Shown: positions 11,425 through 27,369 of the stretch, one piece after another
Layout: each line of letters begins with the position of its first letter
Position numbering within the stretch: the first letter of the stretch is position 1
Origin: Bryopsis sp. KO-2023
Taxonomy: Eukaryota; Chlorophyta; Ulvophyceae; Bryopsidales; Bryopsidaceae
Direction of reading: 5' to 3'
Assembly (NCBI GenBank): GCA_030272585.1
Contig: BSYQ01000015.1
Span: forward strand, 1,426,001 to 1,490,000
DNA: 64,000 nucleotides
Translations under genes and position numbers: made by a program
Notes under the pieces: model-generated
The model's input: only the letters and a program-made list of their open reading frames with translations
Database searches by the model: none
What the model was told of the DNA's origin: nothing

Positions 11425-12763
11425 GAATATTTCTTTGACGACAATTACAGCCACTAAGAAAAAACCAGGCGGCACACGATTCTCAGTGGAAATAAAAATT
11501 ATAAGGGGGTCGCTATCTGTTGCTGGGTTTTTTTTTACCATGCCGATTTCACACAGTTTTCTTTGTTTGCCTTCGGCAAATCAATTACTGTGGGATTGGT
11601 CCGGAGTATGGGAGGCAGCCAACTAGTGCTGAGCTGAAACCAATTTCTGTCGACAAATTCGCGAGCCTTTTTCAATAAAGGCAAAAATAACGGAAAAAAA
11701 CAAACAAAAACAGCCAAGATGGGCTTCTTTGGCGAAACAGTTCACTGATAACCAAATTAGACTCAGAGAAAAAAGAAACACTCAGTTCTTTGAGTGCAAT
11801 TTAGTTATCAGTGACGCTTCATTTCATTTCAGTTTTTTTTCCCCTTTTTTTCACCCTTTTTGTTTTTTGTTCCAGAAGCAGCAGTTGCTTGAAGCAGACA
11901 CGAAAAAAAAATAGATCAAAAAAAGAGAGAATAATTAAAAAAAAAAAAACACCAAGCAAGCACCACAAATACAAACACCCCACAAAGGTTAAATCGTTAT
12001 TTTTTCAGCTTCCATGCCAATTTTATAAGAATTCAAATTCTCGCTTTTTCTAGTGTTTTTTTTCTTTTCTCTTTTATTACCCAGCCCAGCCGCTTTTTTC
12101 TTCTTTTTTTTTTTTTTCCCTTCCGTTCACCCCATCTCTTTTTCTGAAATTTATACCCTGCTGATTTTTTTTTTTTGACAGAAAAATCACCCCAAACTCC
12201 TCCATCAAAAAACAAAGAGTGAAACAAATCGGCGTAAAAAAGAAACAAAAAGGGCAGCCATCCATTATTTTTCCCAATCCACCACTGGAAAAAGTATTCT
12301 GCTTGATATATTGCTCATTGTGTTGGTTTTCCCAACAGACACTGGCTAATCACCAATTCCGTTGACCCCCCAGTGAAACGAAACCAGCCCAGCCCCAAAC
12401 CCCTCGGCTTTTCTTTTTCTCCCTCTCTCTCTTTTGGTTTTTCAAAAGCCACCGAATCATTATTTTTCAAAACGAGCGTTTTCCATGGTCAGAAAACACA
12501 GCACTACGTCTGCCCAACCACCCCCATCCCCCCCCCCTTTTTGGTTTTCTCTACTTTTTTTTCTTTTTTACCTTTTCCCCTGCTGGTGGGTTTCCTCAAA
12601 ATCAAAATCTCCACTAAATCTCACTTTTTCTCACACTTTTTTTTCTCTCACACTTTTTGCACTCTTTGTTTTCGACATCCCAGATTTTTCCCCTTCCCCC
12701 CCCTACCGAAAAAAAAAAAAAAGAAAAAACCTTTTGAAAAAAAAAAAAGAGGAAAGTGAGAAA
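11425..12763. other. convergent spacer, low complexity
   Basis: 3' flanks of the LRR gene (+) and the four-span gene (-). Dominated by A, T and C runs (for example 12530-12560, 12705-12750). No further gene recognised. Confidence 0.6.
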
Positions 12764-15700
12764 TCATGTGTCTTTCTTTTGAGTCCAAATTACCATGGAG
12801 GTTGCAGAAATGTAAGCGGCCGCCATTTGGGAAATGATCAGCAGCCAGCAGCCGTAACGAATCAATTTGTAGTGCTTGAGTTCCAATAAACAGTGCTCCG
12901 GCAAATCCTCCAGGACAGACACCAGAGAGGCCTCGAAATTGGGTTTGCCCAGTTTTGCATGACTGTCGAAAGATGCTGCGAAATTCGTCTGCGATCATTT
13001 GGAATGTTTTTTTTAGCAAATCAGGAGTGGAAAATTAGAAAAAGACAAAAGAGACGCAAAAAAAAGAGACGGAGGAAAAAAAACAAGGAACGGGAAAAAA
13101 GCATAAGAAAATTCGAGATGGAAACTAACGAGGAAAAACATGTAGCGTGAGTGGCGAAAAGAAAACTGACTGGAATTCTCAGTTAGGAAATAGAAAACCA
13201 TGTCATACACATACTCAACTTTGAAACAAGAAGGGAAAAAAGAGGTTGGATGTAAACAAGATTCCAGTACAGACCCTCCCCCTCCACCCCAACAAAAAAA
13301 AACCCCAAAGAACCCCCCAAAAAAACAATGTTTTTCTCGTTATTCGTGCTTAGATGTGTGTATGTCGCACCTCGAACTTTTCTCGTTGAACTTTCCGGTG
13401 GTCTTCTGCATTCTTCAAACGCTGGCCGGCTTGGGTGAGGTCGTATTTGTGGTATTCGTTGGCAGTCTGCCTTTCCCAAGCAGCTTTGGCCCAAGGCAAA
13501 TGCTGCTTCTCGTTTTTTAAGCTTTCCGACTCTGTGTGGCCAGCCATCAGCGCATTGAAAAGAAGCTGCAAAAAAAAAAAATGAAGAAAACGATAAAATA
13601 CGCACAGGAGTAACGAAAACAGCAAAAAATATATATATATATTTAATGAATAAAAAGTAAGTCAATGCTGAAGGTCATCTTTGATTTTGGGGTCTTTGCC
13701 AAAAAAAAAAAAAAAAACGAAAGGGAAAAATTAGTGTCGAATGCAGCCCCTTCTATGTAGAATCGAAATTTGCAATGTAAAAAATAACAACTTTGCCTTG
13801 AAAGTTGTTTGGAATTGAAATCGATGGGACGGGGAAAAAAATAAAAAAAATGAAAGCAATGTATGCTTACGTATCGAGGTTTATTTTCCCCCCTCAGAAA
13901 AGAAAAAAAAATATTAATTTTTGACAGTACCTCGTATTCTTCGTAGGTCAGCTGGTGGTTTTTATCTTCGGAGGTTTGAATGTGATTCAAAACGGCTTCG
14001 ACATTGTCCAAATGCCCCTCGAGGTTTTTTCGAATTTCTTTCTGCTGGGCTGCCACTGTGGGGTCGGCTTTTCCGGCCTCATCCAATTGCTTTGCTTGCG
14101 AATAGACATGGTCGAGAACTTCGTCCGCGTGTTTTTTCAAAGCATGAATTTTGCTTTTGATGTATTTGGTGTCCTGTCGAGAGAGGAGCGGTTAGAAAAA
14201 GGGGAAAAAATCAAGAAAAAATGTTATTAATTTGTTATTTACATAATTTTTCGTTTAATTTAATTCTAACTCTTTTTTTTAAATGGGGATCCAGGTGGTG
14301 TTTTTTTTTTGGTTGAATTGGGGGATGCAAATCATTCCTTTGCAAAGTGGATGGGCATTTCAACCTCGATGAAATACGTTTTGAAAAAAAAAACAAAAAA
14401 AAGTTATTCTAAAACCAATCAAAAAAGAATTTGCACCCAAAGTGGATTAACCCATCTTACAATATTTCGTGTAGAATCATGCTATGCAACGGCAAAAACA
14501 TCGAAAAAAAAAAATGGAGGCAAAAAATGGAAAGGGAAAAAAAAAGAACGAGGTACCCGATGGCTGTTCTGCCAATGAACTCTGCTTTTTTTGCTTTTTT
14601 TAATTTTATGGTGGCAAACATGTTGATCAATCATTGACACCCCTGGTTTTATCCATCATGCATTCATGTTCATGTCCAAATATTATCAACACATCATTTC
14701 TTTTTTTTCAAACCATTCTCAGTTTCTTTTTCAACATAATTTAAAAATAATGAAAAACACAAACAAACAACAATTTTTCAAAAAAGCCCCCTCACCTGTC
14801 CTGCAAGATCTTGTTGCTTGTGTCTCAATTCCAGTTTATCGACGGTACCGGCTTGCACCATGTCGAGAATGTCGTCCATTTCGTTCATTCTGGTGAAAAG
14901 CTGGGTCACCATTTCGTCATGCTTCAAGGAGGTCACTTTTTCCTCCAAATGTGCGATCCGAGCATAACTCTCAGCAAAATTACAGTGAATTTCGACGTCA
15001 CGCCCGACCTGGATTCAAAAAAGAAAAAAGAGTGACATCTTGCAAGAAAAAATGCTGGCAAAGGTGGGGGGGGGGGGGGTAGGATAAAATAAAAAGGCAA
15101 ATTAGAATTAACCCGGAAGAGAAAAAAAAGAGAAAATTTGGATATTTTCAACTTTTGTACGGTTATATATATAATGATTTTCGATGATTCAGCTTTCATT
15201 TTTACTGTTTCCTTTTTTTTAATCTGTGGTATTTTATTTTTTTTTTGTGCGTACCTGGCCAATGAATTCGAAGGTGAGCAAACCTAAAAAACCCATTCCA
15301 ATCACAAACAGCGTCTGCAACTGGGGTTTTTGGGTTCTGTTTCCAAACCAACCGGCCACCCCCAAAACACAGGAAGCTCCACCTATGACCTATGCAAGAA
15401 AGAAAAAAAATGTTAGAAAAATTATTACCATTAAAATTAATCCACGACATTGCGAAAAAAAAAGTAAAAACACAAAAAAAAAAGTAAAAACACAAAAAAA
15501 AAGGAACATGGACTGGGAATTCGGTCTTGCAGCTCGATGATTTTGGAAAGAAAGACGAATACAGCTTTTATTTATTTATTTTTGGTTTCCCCCCCTCAAA
15601 AAAAAGAAAAGTAAAAAAAGTAAAAATCCTCTAAAAAATGACAGATCTCTCATACCAACACCCCTTAATTTGCCTCGACAACTACATCTGTTCTTCATTT

Positions 15701-16688
15701 CCCTCACAACAATAGTCTTTCCAAAATATTAATTAAAAAAAAAAAAAGACGGCGCAAATGTGGACAAAACATGTATGTGCAGCGTACTCGTCTTTGTTTT
15801 TTTTCTTTTCTTTTTTTCTTTCAGAGACGTTGATTTAAAAAAATAAAAAAATAAAATACCTGGCCTGTCGATTTTCCGGAATGCATTAGGAACATGAACG
15901 AGGAGGCAAAAAGAACGAGTCCAAACACAAATTGACAGAGACTCGCCAGCTGCCCCATGCCTCCCCAAAACATTCTGCTGCTATTCATGGCCCCAGAAAT
16001 TTTCCCTAAAGAAAAAAAACACACACAAGGGAAAAGACGATCATCAAGGGACATTCCACCCAACATAACTCATTCCACTATTTTATCGTTTGCTTATTTC
16101 TGTCGCAACTTTTTTTGTTTCTGAAACGTATTATAGACTTCTACATTTAATTTTAAATTTTTATGGGGCAGGGGGGGAACATCTTCTGGAAGATCATACT
16201 TTGCCGTATTTTAATTCATCAAAAATTTTGACGTTGACGCCACCCAAACTATGTGTTTTCTTCTTTTTTTTCCTTTTTTTTTTTGTGAATAGATGAAGGA
16301 TACTGACTTGTGCTCAAAGAATGGAGCAATTTCACCATTAAATGTCCAATAACACATAGATATTTTTATGCACAGAAAATAGTTAGATATGGACATTGGG
16401 ATGGATCATGGTTTTTTTCTGAATCAAAAAGCAAAGGAAGTTAAAATCAAACGTTGTAAATTTCTGTAACATATTTTCGTGAACGGACTGTACTCCGCCT
16501 TTTGGCCTTGTGTAAAACATTCTATATATACATAGATTTATATGTTTCTTTTTTTTAATAAAAAAATTGGTTGATCGATGCACCCACACAAATCATTTCC
16601 CACCTTTGACATCGTTTTCGTCTCCAAAAACCGTCGGCAGACGCGGTGTCAAGGATCCCATGCGCACATGTCGAAACACGGTCGCCAT
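12764..16688 (-). CDS. four-span membrane protein with a long helical loop, family unknown
   Basis: Minus strand, seven exons: 16688-16604, 16005-15860, 15389-15255, 15008-14796, 14173-13931, 13565-13371, 12988-12764; 413 residues; frame closes exactly. Hydrophobic spans are visible at about residues 49-70 (QFVFGLVLFASSFMFLM), 78-94, 103-122 (TLFVIGMGFLGLLTFEFIGQ) and 384-407 (CWLLIISQMAAAYISATSMV). Between spans 3 and 4 lies a loop of about 260 residues rich in charged heptad-like helix, probably coiled coil. The 3+1 span layout with a big loop before the last span resembles tetraspanins, but there is no CCG motif and the loop is not cysteine-rich, so I do not call it one. Introns 2-6 are all phase 0 and fall at module edges. 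Role and location are unknown; an endomembrane or plasma-membrane protein is an inference. Confidence 0.75.
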
Positions 16689-19308
16689 GGCTCGTTTTCC
16701 CTCCTTTTCTTTCTCGAAACCACTGGCAGCCCAATTCCGGAAAAAAGCAACTATCCCCCGTCCACAGGGTCACAATCCGTGGAGATTTTGGATCCGTGCA
16801 GCGGGCTGATGGGGTGGAGAAGCGAGATCGACGAGTTGCGCACCGAATCGACTCGCTATGGTGAACAAAACCGCACGACCAACAAGACGAACGAGCCTGA
16901 GGATCGGCAAAACAAACTGAGTTCTTTCAAAGGGCCTGTTTTCAAACTTTTGCTTTGCTCGTGTTTTTTCCGTGCGACTCCGATAGGTCGTCGCCCGACT
17001 GGGGAAAAATGGGGTGAACTGAGCGTGGACGGTGGTGGTAAAAGAAACAAATCGTATGGGACCATGGTAAGGCAGGTCGTGTCGCGCGAGGGGGGAAAGG
17101 GATGGGACCTGAAACGAACGCAACGAACGCGCAGTAGTTCCACATTTGCCAAGAAATTTGATCAGCTTCCGCAGTCTGACGCAACGGCGCAAATTCACTC
17201 TTGGAAATCGTCTCGGAGGAGACGAAACCGAGGTGGTGCTTCCACGCGGTTGGAATATCCATGCACGCTGTATTTTCAACGCGCAGCATTGTGTTTCTTG
17301 CTGGAGGAAAAAACCGCAGCAGCAGTCGGCGCACGACTTCAAAGCGCAATACACCAGCGTCGACGACTGGGCGAAAAGAAAAGCTGAGCGAATCCTATGC
17401 ATGCTTCCTTTGCGGGAGGAGCGCTGGGCGCTGGTTGCTTCGTGATGCCTATCGAGTTAAATACAACGAAGGGGTGCGTTCTCTCCCGAGCTCGACGGAC
17501 GAAACCGCAACAGCTCTATACCTCCTTTTCAGCGATACAACTCAAAGGATAACGAGGTTCAGCTTGGTTCGACATGTCGTTGGATGAAGAAGTTGCAACA
17601 AAGAAACATGACGAAGGACGCAAATCTTCGCCAGAACTCTATCAATAAAACATCGCTGTTCAAAAGCGTGAACTCGCGCTGATATCTCCATGTCGCTAGT
17701 GGCCTCCCCGCACCTTTCGCTTTGTTTTCCTGGGGTGTTTTTTTTGGGGGGGGTCTTTGTTCGCTGTGCTGTGGACCAACCGTGAGGGGAAAAGAACTAC
17801 GGGCTGTTATGTGTGAGGTGCTGGAATGTTGAGAAGAAAAAGAACACCAAAGGCGTCCTAGAAGAGAGCGTAGCGAAAGTCAGACGATTCAACCGAAGCC
17901 AGTAACGTGTCTGTCACCCTTCGTGTGAACTCCACACCGTTTTCGCTGTGGGGTTTTTATGTTTTTCACATTCGCACACCCCGTGTTTCCCTTTTCTAAA
18001 TCTCAACGCTGTTGAATGGTTCAAACGGAGGGGAGGGAGGGAGGCGACGCAGTGGTGTTGTGGAAATAAAGAAGGGAATAGATGGGAGGTTAATGTCAGT
18101 CAAATTTGAAGAGGAAAAGAGTCAGACGGGAGGATAAGAGGGAGAATGCGTTTGCTGTTTCTGTTCTTATAAAAATTTTAAGACTCTTTTGTTGAACTCA
18201 CATTTTTACAGTAAAAAGTATGACCCCTGTCTGTCCCAACCAAAGTCCCTTCAAATACCACAACCTAGAGTCCTAACTGTACAAACTGCCAGCAACTACC
18301 CAACTGAATTACTCCTTTCTGCACTTTCCTTTTGCAAAATGTTTCTAGATGGAGACTCTTTCGATAAAGGATGGGCTGGGGGATGTTCAAAGGACTTGAA
18401 ACTTCCTTTGAACAAGTCTTTGATGTTGAACGATGTGGTTGGAATGCTAGGGAGAAGTGGCTTATGGCAGGTACTGAAATCGTGCTAATCGGGGGACTAG
18501 TTGAGCTGTTTTTTTTGTCTTTTGCCAATTCGATAGACTTCAATCGCAGCTCTTTGCTACAAGTTTTCTTTGCACGTATCCGATCAGGAAGGTAGCAAGA
18601 CGGGAAAAGATGGAATTGCTTGTTCTCAGAACAACAGAGGGGTGGGGTGGACACTGTACTCAAAACCAAGCATTAGGGGTTCCCAGTCCATCTCTGTTCA
18701 GTCTGGGATGTTGCAAGTTTGAGGAAGTTTGGTCAAACCCAAATTTGTGGCATGTGTACGCCATTCAGAGCACTCCAACCACCTCCCCCATCGAAGCTCC
18801 TTCCACCGATTCCATATTTTTATTTTCTTCCCATGTGTCTGACTGAGTCTCCATGTCTGTCCCGTCGAGTTAGTGGTCGCAAGAAGCATCCGTCATTGCA
18901 CCTCTTTCCCAAACTCAACCCCTCTGGCCGCACTTCGCTGGGAAATTTTGCCAACGGATTTTCCTGGATTTTCTTGGCCAGTCCAAAAACACAGCATTCC
19001 AAAACGCCGATTTCGATAGAACTGCCACATTGTCCACTCCTCTTTCTTGCGTAATTAATTCTTTCCCGTTCCAGTGCATGATTTTTTTTTCACGTGTCCC
19101 CCTCAAAAACGAGCTTCGACAACCTTTCCTTTCACCCATCCTTTCGTGGCGAAGTCGTGTTCTGTTTTTTTTCTTGCCTTTCCGAGCGGTGTCCATCTGG
19201 GTTAGAGAGTAGGAGCTCCCGTCTGCCGTGACACTCCGAAATCGGCATCCTTTCCCAGCAGTTTCCGTCCTTGTGGGATTCTTTTTTCTTGGCGCTGCAA
19301 CGGGACCC
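16689..19308. other. 2.6 kb divergent spacer
   Basis: Between the four-span gene (-) and the JmjC gene (+), so it holds two promoters. The 16578-17387 plus-strand frame is long (269 codons) but overlaps exon 1 of the four-span gene in antisense and shows no recognisable domain. A repeat copy related to the 40 kb inverted repeat lies at 18191-18325. No other gene was recognised. Confidence 0.5.
18191..18325 (+). repeat. one-armed copy of the 40 kb repeat
   Basis: About 135 bp closely similar to 40152-40285 (shared strings such as AAAGTCCCTTCAAATACCAC and CTGTACAAACTGCCAG). Here I see only the left arm; the mirrored right arm present at 40 kb is not evident. It marks a dispersed repeat family. 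Confidence 0.75.
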
Positions 19309-24274
<4,966 letters not shown>

Positions 24275-25814
24275 TGGAAAAAAAGCCAGGATAGAAAAAA
24301 TTGGAAAATTAGAGGGTCTGTGGAGGGGTGGTTTCGAAGTGGTTTGGCTGTTTTTCCTTCTTCCTTTTTTTTTTTTGAGCGTATGTATCCCTCTAAGCGT
24401 TTGGTTTTTTTTTGTTTCAAACCCCCAACCCTCCCCCTGTTGAGAGAACTGAAAGAAGAAGGAAAAAAAAAGGAAAGAAGTATTTGGTATAGTAAAACAA
24501 AACGAAAAAAAAATAAAAAATGGATAACAGTGGGGAGGGGGGTTCCCTTTGTGAAAGGGTGTTGTTACTGGGTCATTAAAGGGGTTTGGATATTTGCCCA
24601 AATTTTATGAGGCTTTCTTTTTCGTATCATTTTCTCGAATTGAGAAAATAAGAGGGGGATTCTAAAAAAAAAAAAAGGGATGGAAAATGGGTTGAAACGA
24701 GAAAAGGGGAAAAAGGAGTGGTGGGGTGGCGGTTTGGAAAATTAAACTGTGCTTTTTGTTTTCTCGAAACTTGATGCTTGTTTTTTATTGTCTTGAAAGG
24801 GGTAGTGTTTGACCCCAAATAGAGGGAAGGAGATTTTGTACGATCATATCGATGCATATTGTTTGTTGGCATCTTTTAGTAATATATATCTGTGTATATG
24901 GTTTTAAAATATATAGGAGCATTTTAGTAATCTTTTCGTCCCTATGGACTGCTGAAACGGGAAGGTTGACAGAAAAAAATTGAGAAAAAGTTGAAAAAAA
25001 AGCTCAACTGTTTAACGAGGAAAAAAAAAAAAAGCAAACAAAGAGTGGAAGAAAAAATGACTGCTGATATCAGAATTTCGTGGTTTTTTTTGTTTTGGCT
25101 TTTTTGGGGCAGTGGGATTTTTTCCTTCTTTCCCTTTTCTCTCTTGATTTCTCCCCCCCTTTTTCCCCCCAAAGAAATAAAAAAAAGAAAAAAAGGTTTT
25201 CTTTTCCCATAGAAAGGAAAAGAGGTTTTCTGAAAAAAAGAAAAGAGTCGGCATTCTTCTCATCACGACGAGTCGAATAAGGGGGGGTTACTTTATTTTT
25301 AGACAAGTTTGTTCATGGTGGAAAAAGAAACAGCAAGGATTAAATATGACGAAATATTGTCTGGGTTTTTCTTTTCTTTTGTCTTTCTTTTTTTTTTTTG
25401 GGGGGGGGGGGAGGGAGCTGGGAAGAAGGAAAAAAAATGCGAAAAAATGATAGCTGTTGTAGCGGGTGGGTGGGTAACTTAATGGGTCAACGTGTAACCT
25501 TACGGAAATGCTCGGAGCAGCATGAATCCGTTTCTTAGTCATATTTGGGTTTTCGAATTTGATTAGTAGTCTTTTCAAAGATGAGTTTCCTGATCCATCT
25601 GAAAGAAAGGGAAAGTCAGCAATCTGTTTTTTCTTGCATAGTGTGCTTTGTGCGTTGTCCCTCCAAGCACAATAATATGACCCCCCCTTTTTTTAAATCC
25701 AGAAAATTCAAGGGGCCACACTATTCAGTACAAGAATGAAAGAAGACAGGGGAAGATCAAAATGCCACCTTTCCGACAGCAACCCCCCACCTCCCCTCTT
25801 CCCCAGATTTTTAT

Positions 25815-25939
25815 CTGTTTTAAACTGTGGTAGATATCTGGTCTCCTTGCTGTGCCATTGCTATGATCGACCTGGACCTCGACCACAGCTCCTCGAATTT
25901 TGACTAAGCTGCAGGCCCCTGGCAGAAACCTCGTTAAAA
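25815..25939 (-). pseudogene. possible ATP synthase beta-like fragment
   Basis: On the minus strand an open block preceded by a good acceptor (tttctttcag) reads VKIRGAVVEVQVDHS and then RPDIYHSL. This resembles the N-terminal beta-barrel of F1-ATPase beta (IGAVVDVxF ... PPIYNAL). No further beta-subunit sequence (Walker A, DELSEED) was found around it, so at most it is an isolated exon or a decayed fragment. The similarity is short and could be chance. Confidence 0.2.
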
Positions 25940-26847
25940 CTGAAAGAAAAAAAGACTGCATCCCTATCGTAACTCGCTTTCAGTTACAAGTGTGAGTTCA
26001 AAAATGTGAGATCGACAGTTGGGCATTCGAATCGCAACGGCGTCACAATACCTCAAGCTGCAGCCCCAGGTATGACACCAAGGGTGTTTCCCTTTCCGAG
26101 GTTCAATACATGTCCGTTTGTGTATGGGATCTGTGCGAACAAACTATAACTTTTGCAGGCTTGTATGTCTGATTTTGTTACTCTTTTATTGGAACGTCCA
26201 AAAACTCTCTCTTGCAAAAAAAGCCTGAATTTTGTCTGGCGGTCCCAACGCCGCCCAGACATCTTGCATGTTTATTCGAATCAGGCAAACTCATCTCGAG
26301 AACCTCCTCAGAATTTTGACTCTTCGTGGGTGGTGGTTTCACAGACACCCCCATGCAGAATTTCATTTTTCTTTCTACCCGCTCCACACCAAATTCCAAT
26401 AGAACAGGTTGATGATAACTTTTCGATTCCAGGAAGCACCTCCAAACAAACCCAGAATATAACAAAATTAACTCTCTTTTTTTTGGTTTTTTGCTAAAAC
26501 ACAGAACCGTTTTTACAAAATTCGTTTGGATTCAGTCATCCACCAAATTTATATCCCCTTTTGATATCTCCTATCATTCTAAATAAAATATATATCCGTA
26601 CATCACATACCACATCAAATCTCCCCGTTTTAATGGAGATAACCATTGCTCTATTTCAACAGTTTCTGCTGGGAGCTGTGGAAAAAACAACCCCCAAGCG
26701 TCAAAAAAGATGTAATTTGTTGAATGAATGTGGAAAAGATTGATTTGGTGAAGGGAGGAGATTCAGGGAAACCATTTTGGCCAGCCAGCTTGTGGTGGGT
26801 TGCGCATCAAATCCTTTGATCGATTCGATCATCGCCCACGGGGTCGT

Positions 26848-26868
26848 CACGTGGGCCACGTGACGTGG
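26848..26868. promoter_or_regulatory. clustered G-box (CACGTG) motifs upstream of the DENN gene
   Basis: Two perfect CACGTG palindromes (26848-26853 and 26857-26862), overlapped by a TGACGTGG (26861-26868), lie about 500 bp before the DENN start codon. CACGTG and ACGT cores are binding sites for bHLH and bZIP factors in many eukaryotes. Clustering at this distance suggests a promoter element; function is inferred. Confidence 0.5.
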
Positions 26869-27369
26869 GCCACGCTCCCTTGAGCGCCAATACTCGTCAG
26901 TCCCCGACCCTCCCGACCGAAGAGAGAAGCAAAAAAAAACAAAAAAAAAGAAGCATATGTGAACGGCTTTCGGTTGAACAAGAAAAAAAAAACACACGAA
27001 CAACCCCGACTTTTTGCCGGAAGAGTCACGCGCGCGCCCTCCTCCGCGTTTTCTCATCTTTTATTTTGGTTCGCACGCGTTTTCTTTTTTTCCGGGTGTC
27101 GAAAGAAGAAGGAAGAAAAAAACGACAGCAAAAGAAGAAAAAAAGTATCACCATAGCCAGAATCGTATTCCCCGTCTTTTTCTTTTCTTTTTCCTCTTTT
27201 TTTTTCTTTTCTTTTTGGTGGTTGCTGCTGAGGGGATAAAAAAGAAAGAACAGTTTTTTTTTTCGGAATTTTGGTTCCCTCTTGCGTTTCCCTCGGTAGT
27301 TTTTTTTTTTGAAAATACGTTCATAGAATCCCCTTTGGGCGAAATACTTTCTCCTGTTGAGCGAGAACG

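Larger units (their letters stand above)
24275..27369. other. 3.1 kb spacer upstream of the DENN gene
   Basis: Holds the 3' flank of the JmjC gene and the promoter of the DENN gene. 24275-25440 is mostly homopolymer-rich. A minus-strand block at 25815-25939 may be a fragment of an ATP synthase beta gene (listed separately). An exon-like open block at 25985-26068 (+) has splice-like borders but no recognisable product. CACGTG boxes occur at 26848-26862. Confidence 0.5.

Noticed and set aside
12764-16688. Calling the four-span protein a tetraspanin
   Set aside because: Topology is similar, but the CCG motif and loop cysteines are missing.
16578-17387. 269-codon open frame on + overlapping exon 1 of the four-span gene
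   Set aside because: No recognisable domain, antisense to a supported exon, and equally long frames exist on the other strand (16770-17402), as expected in a GC-richer promoter area.
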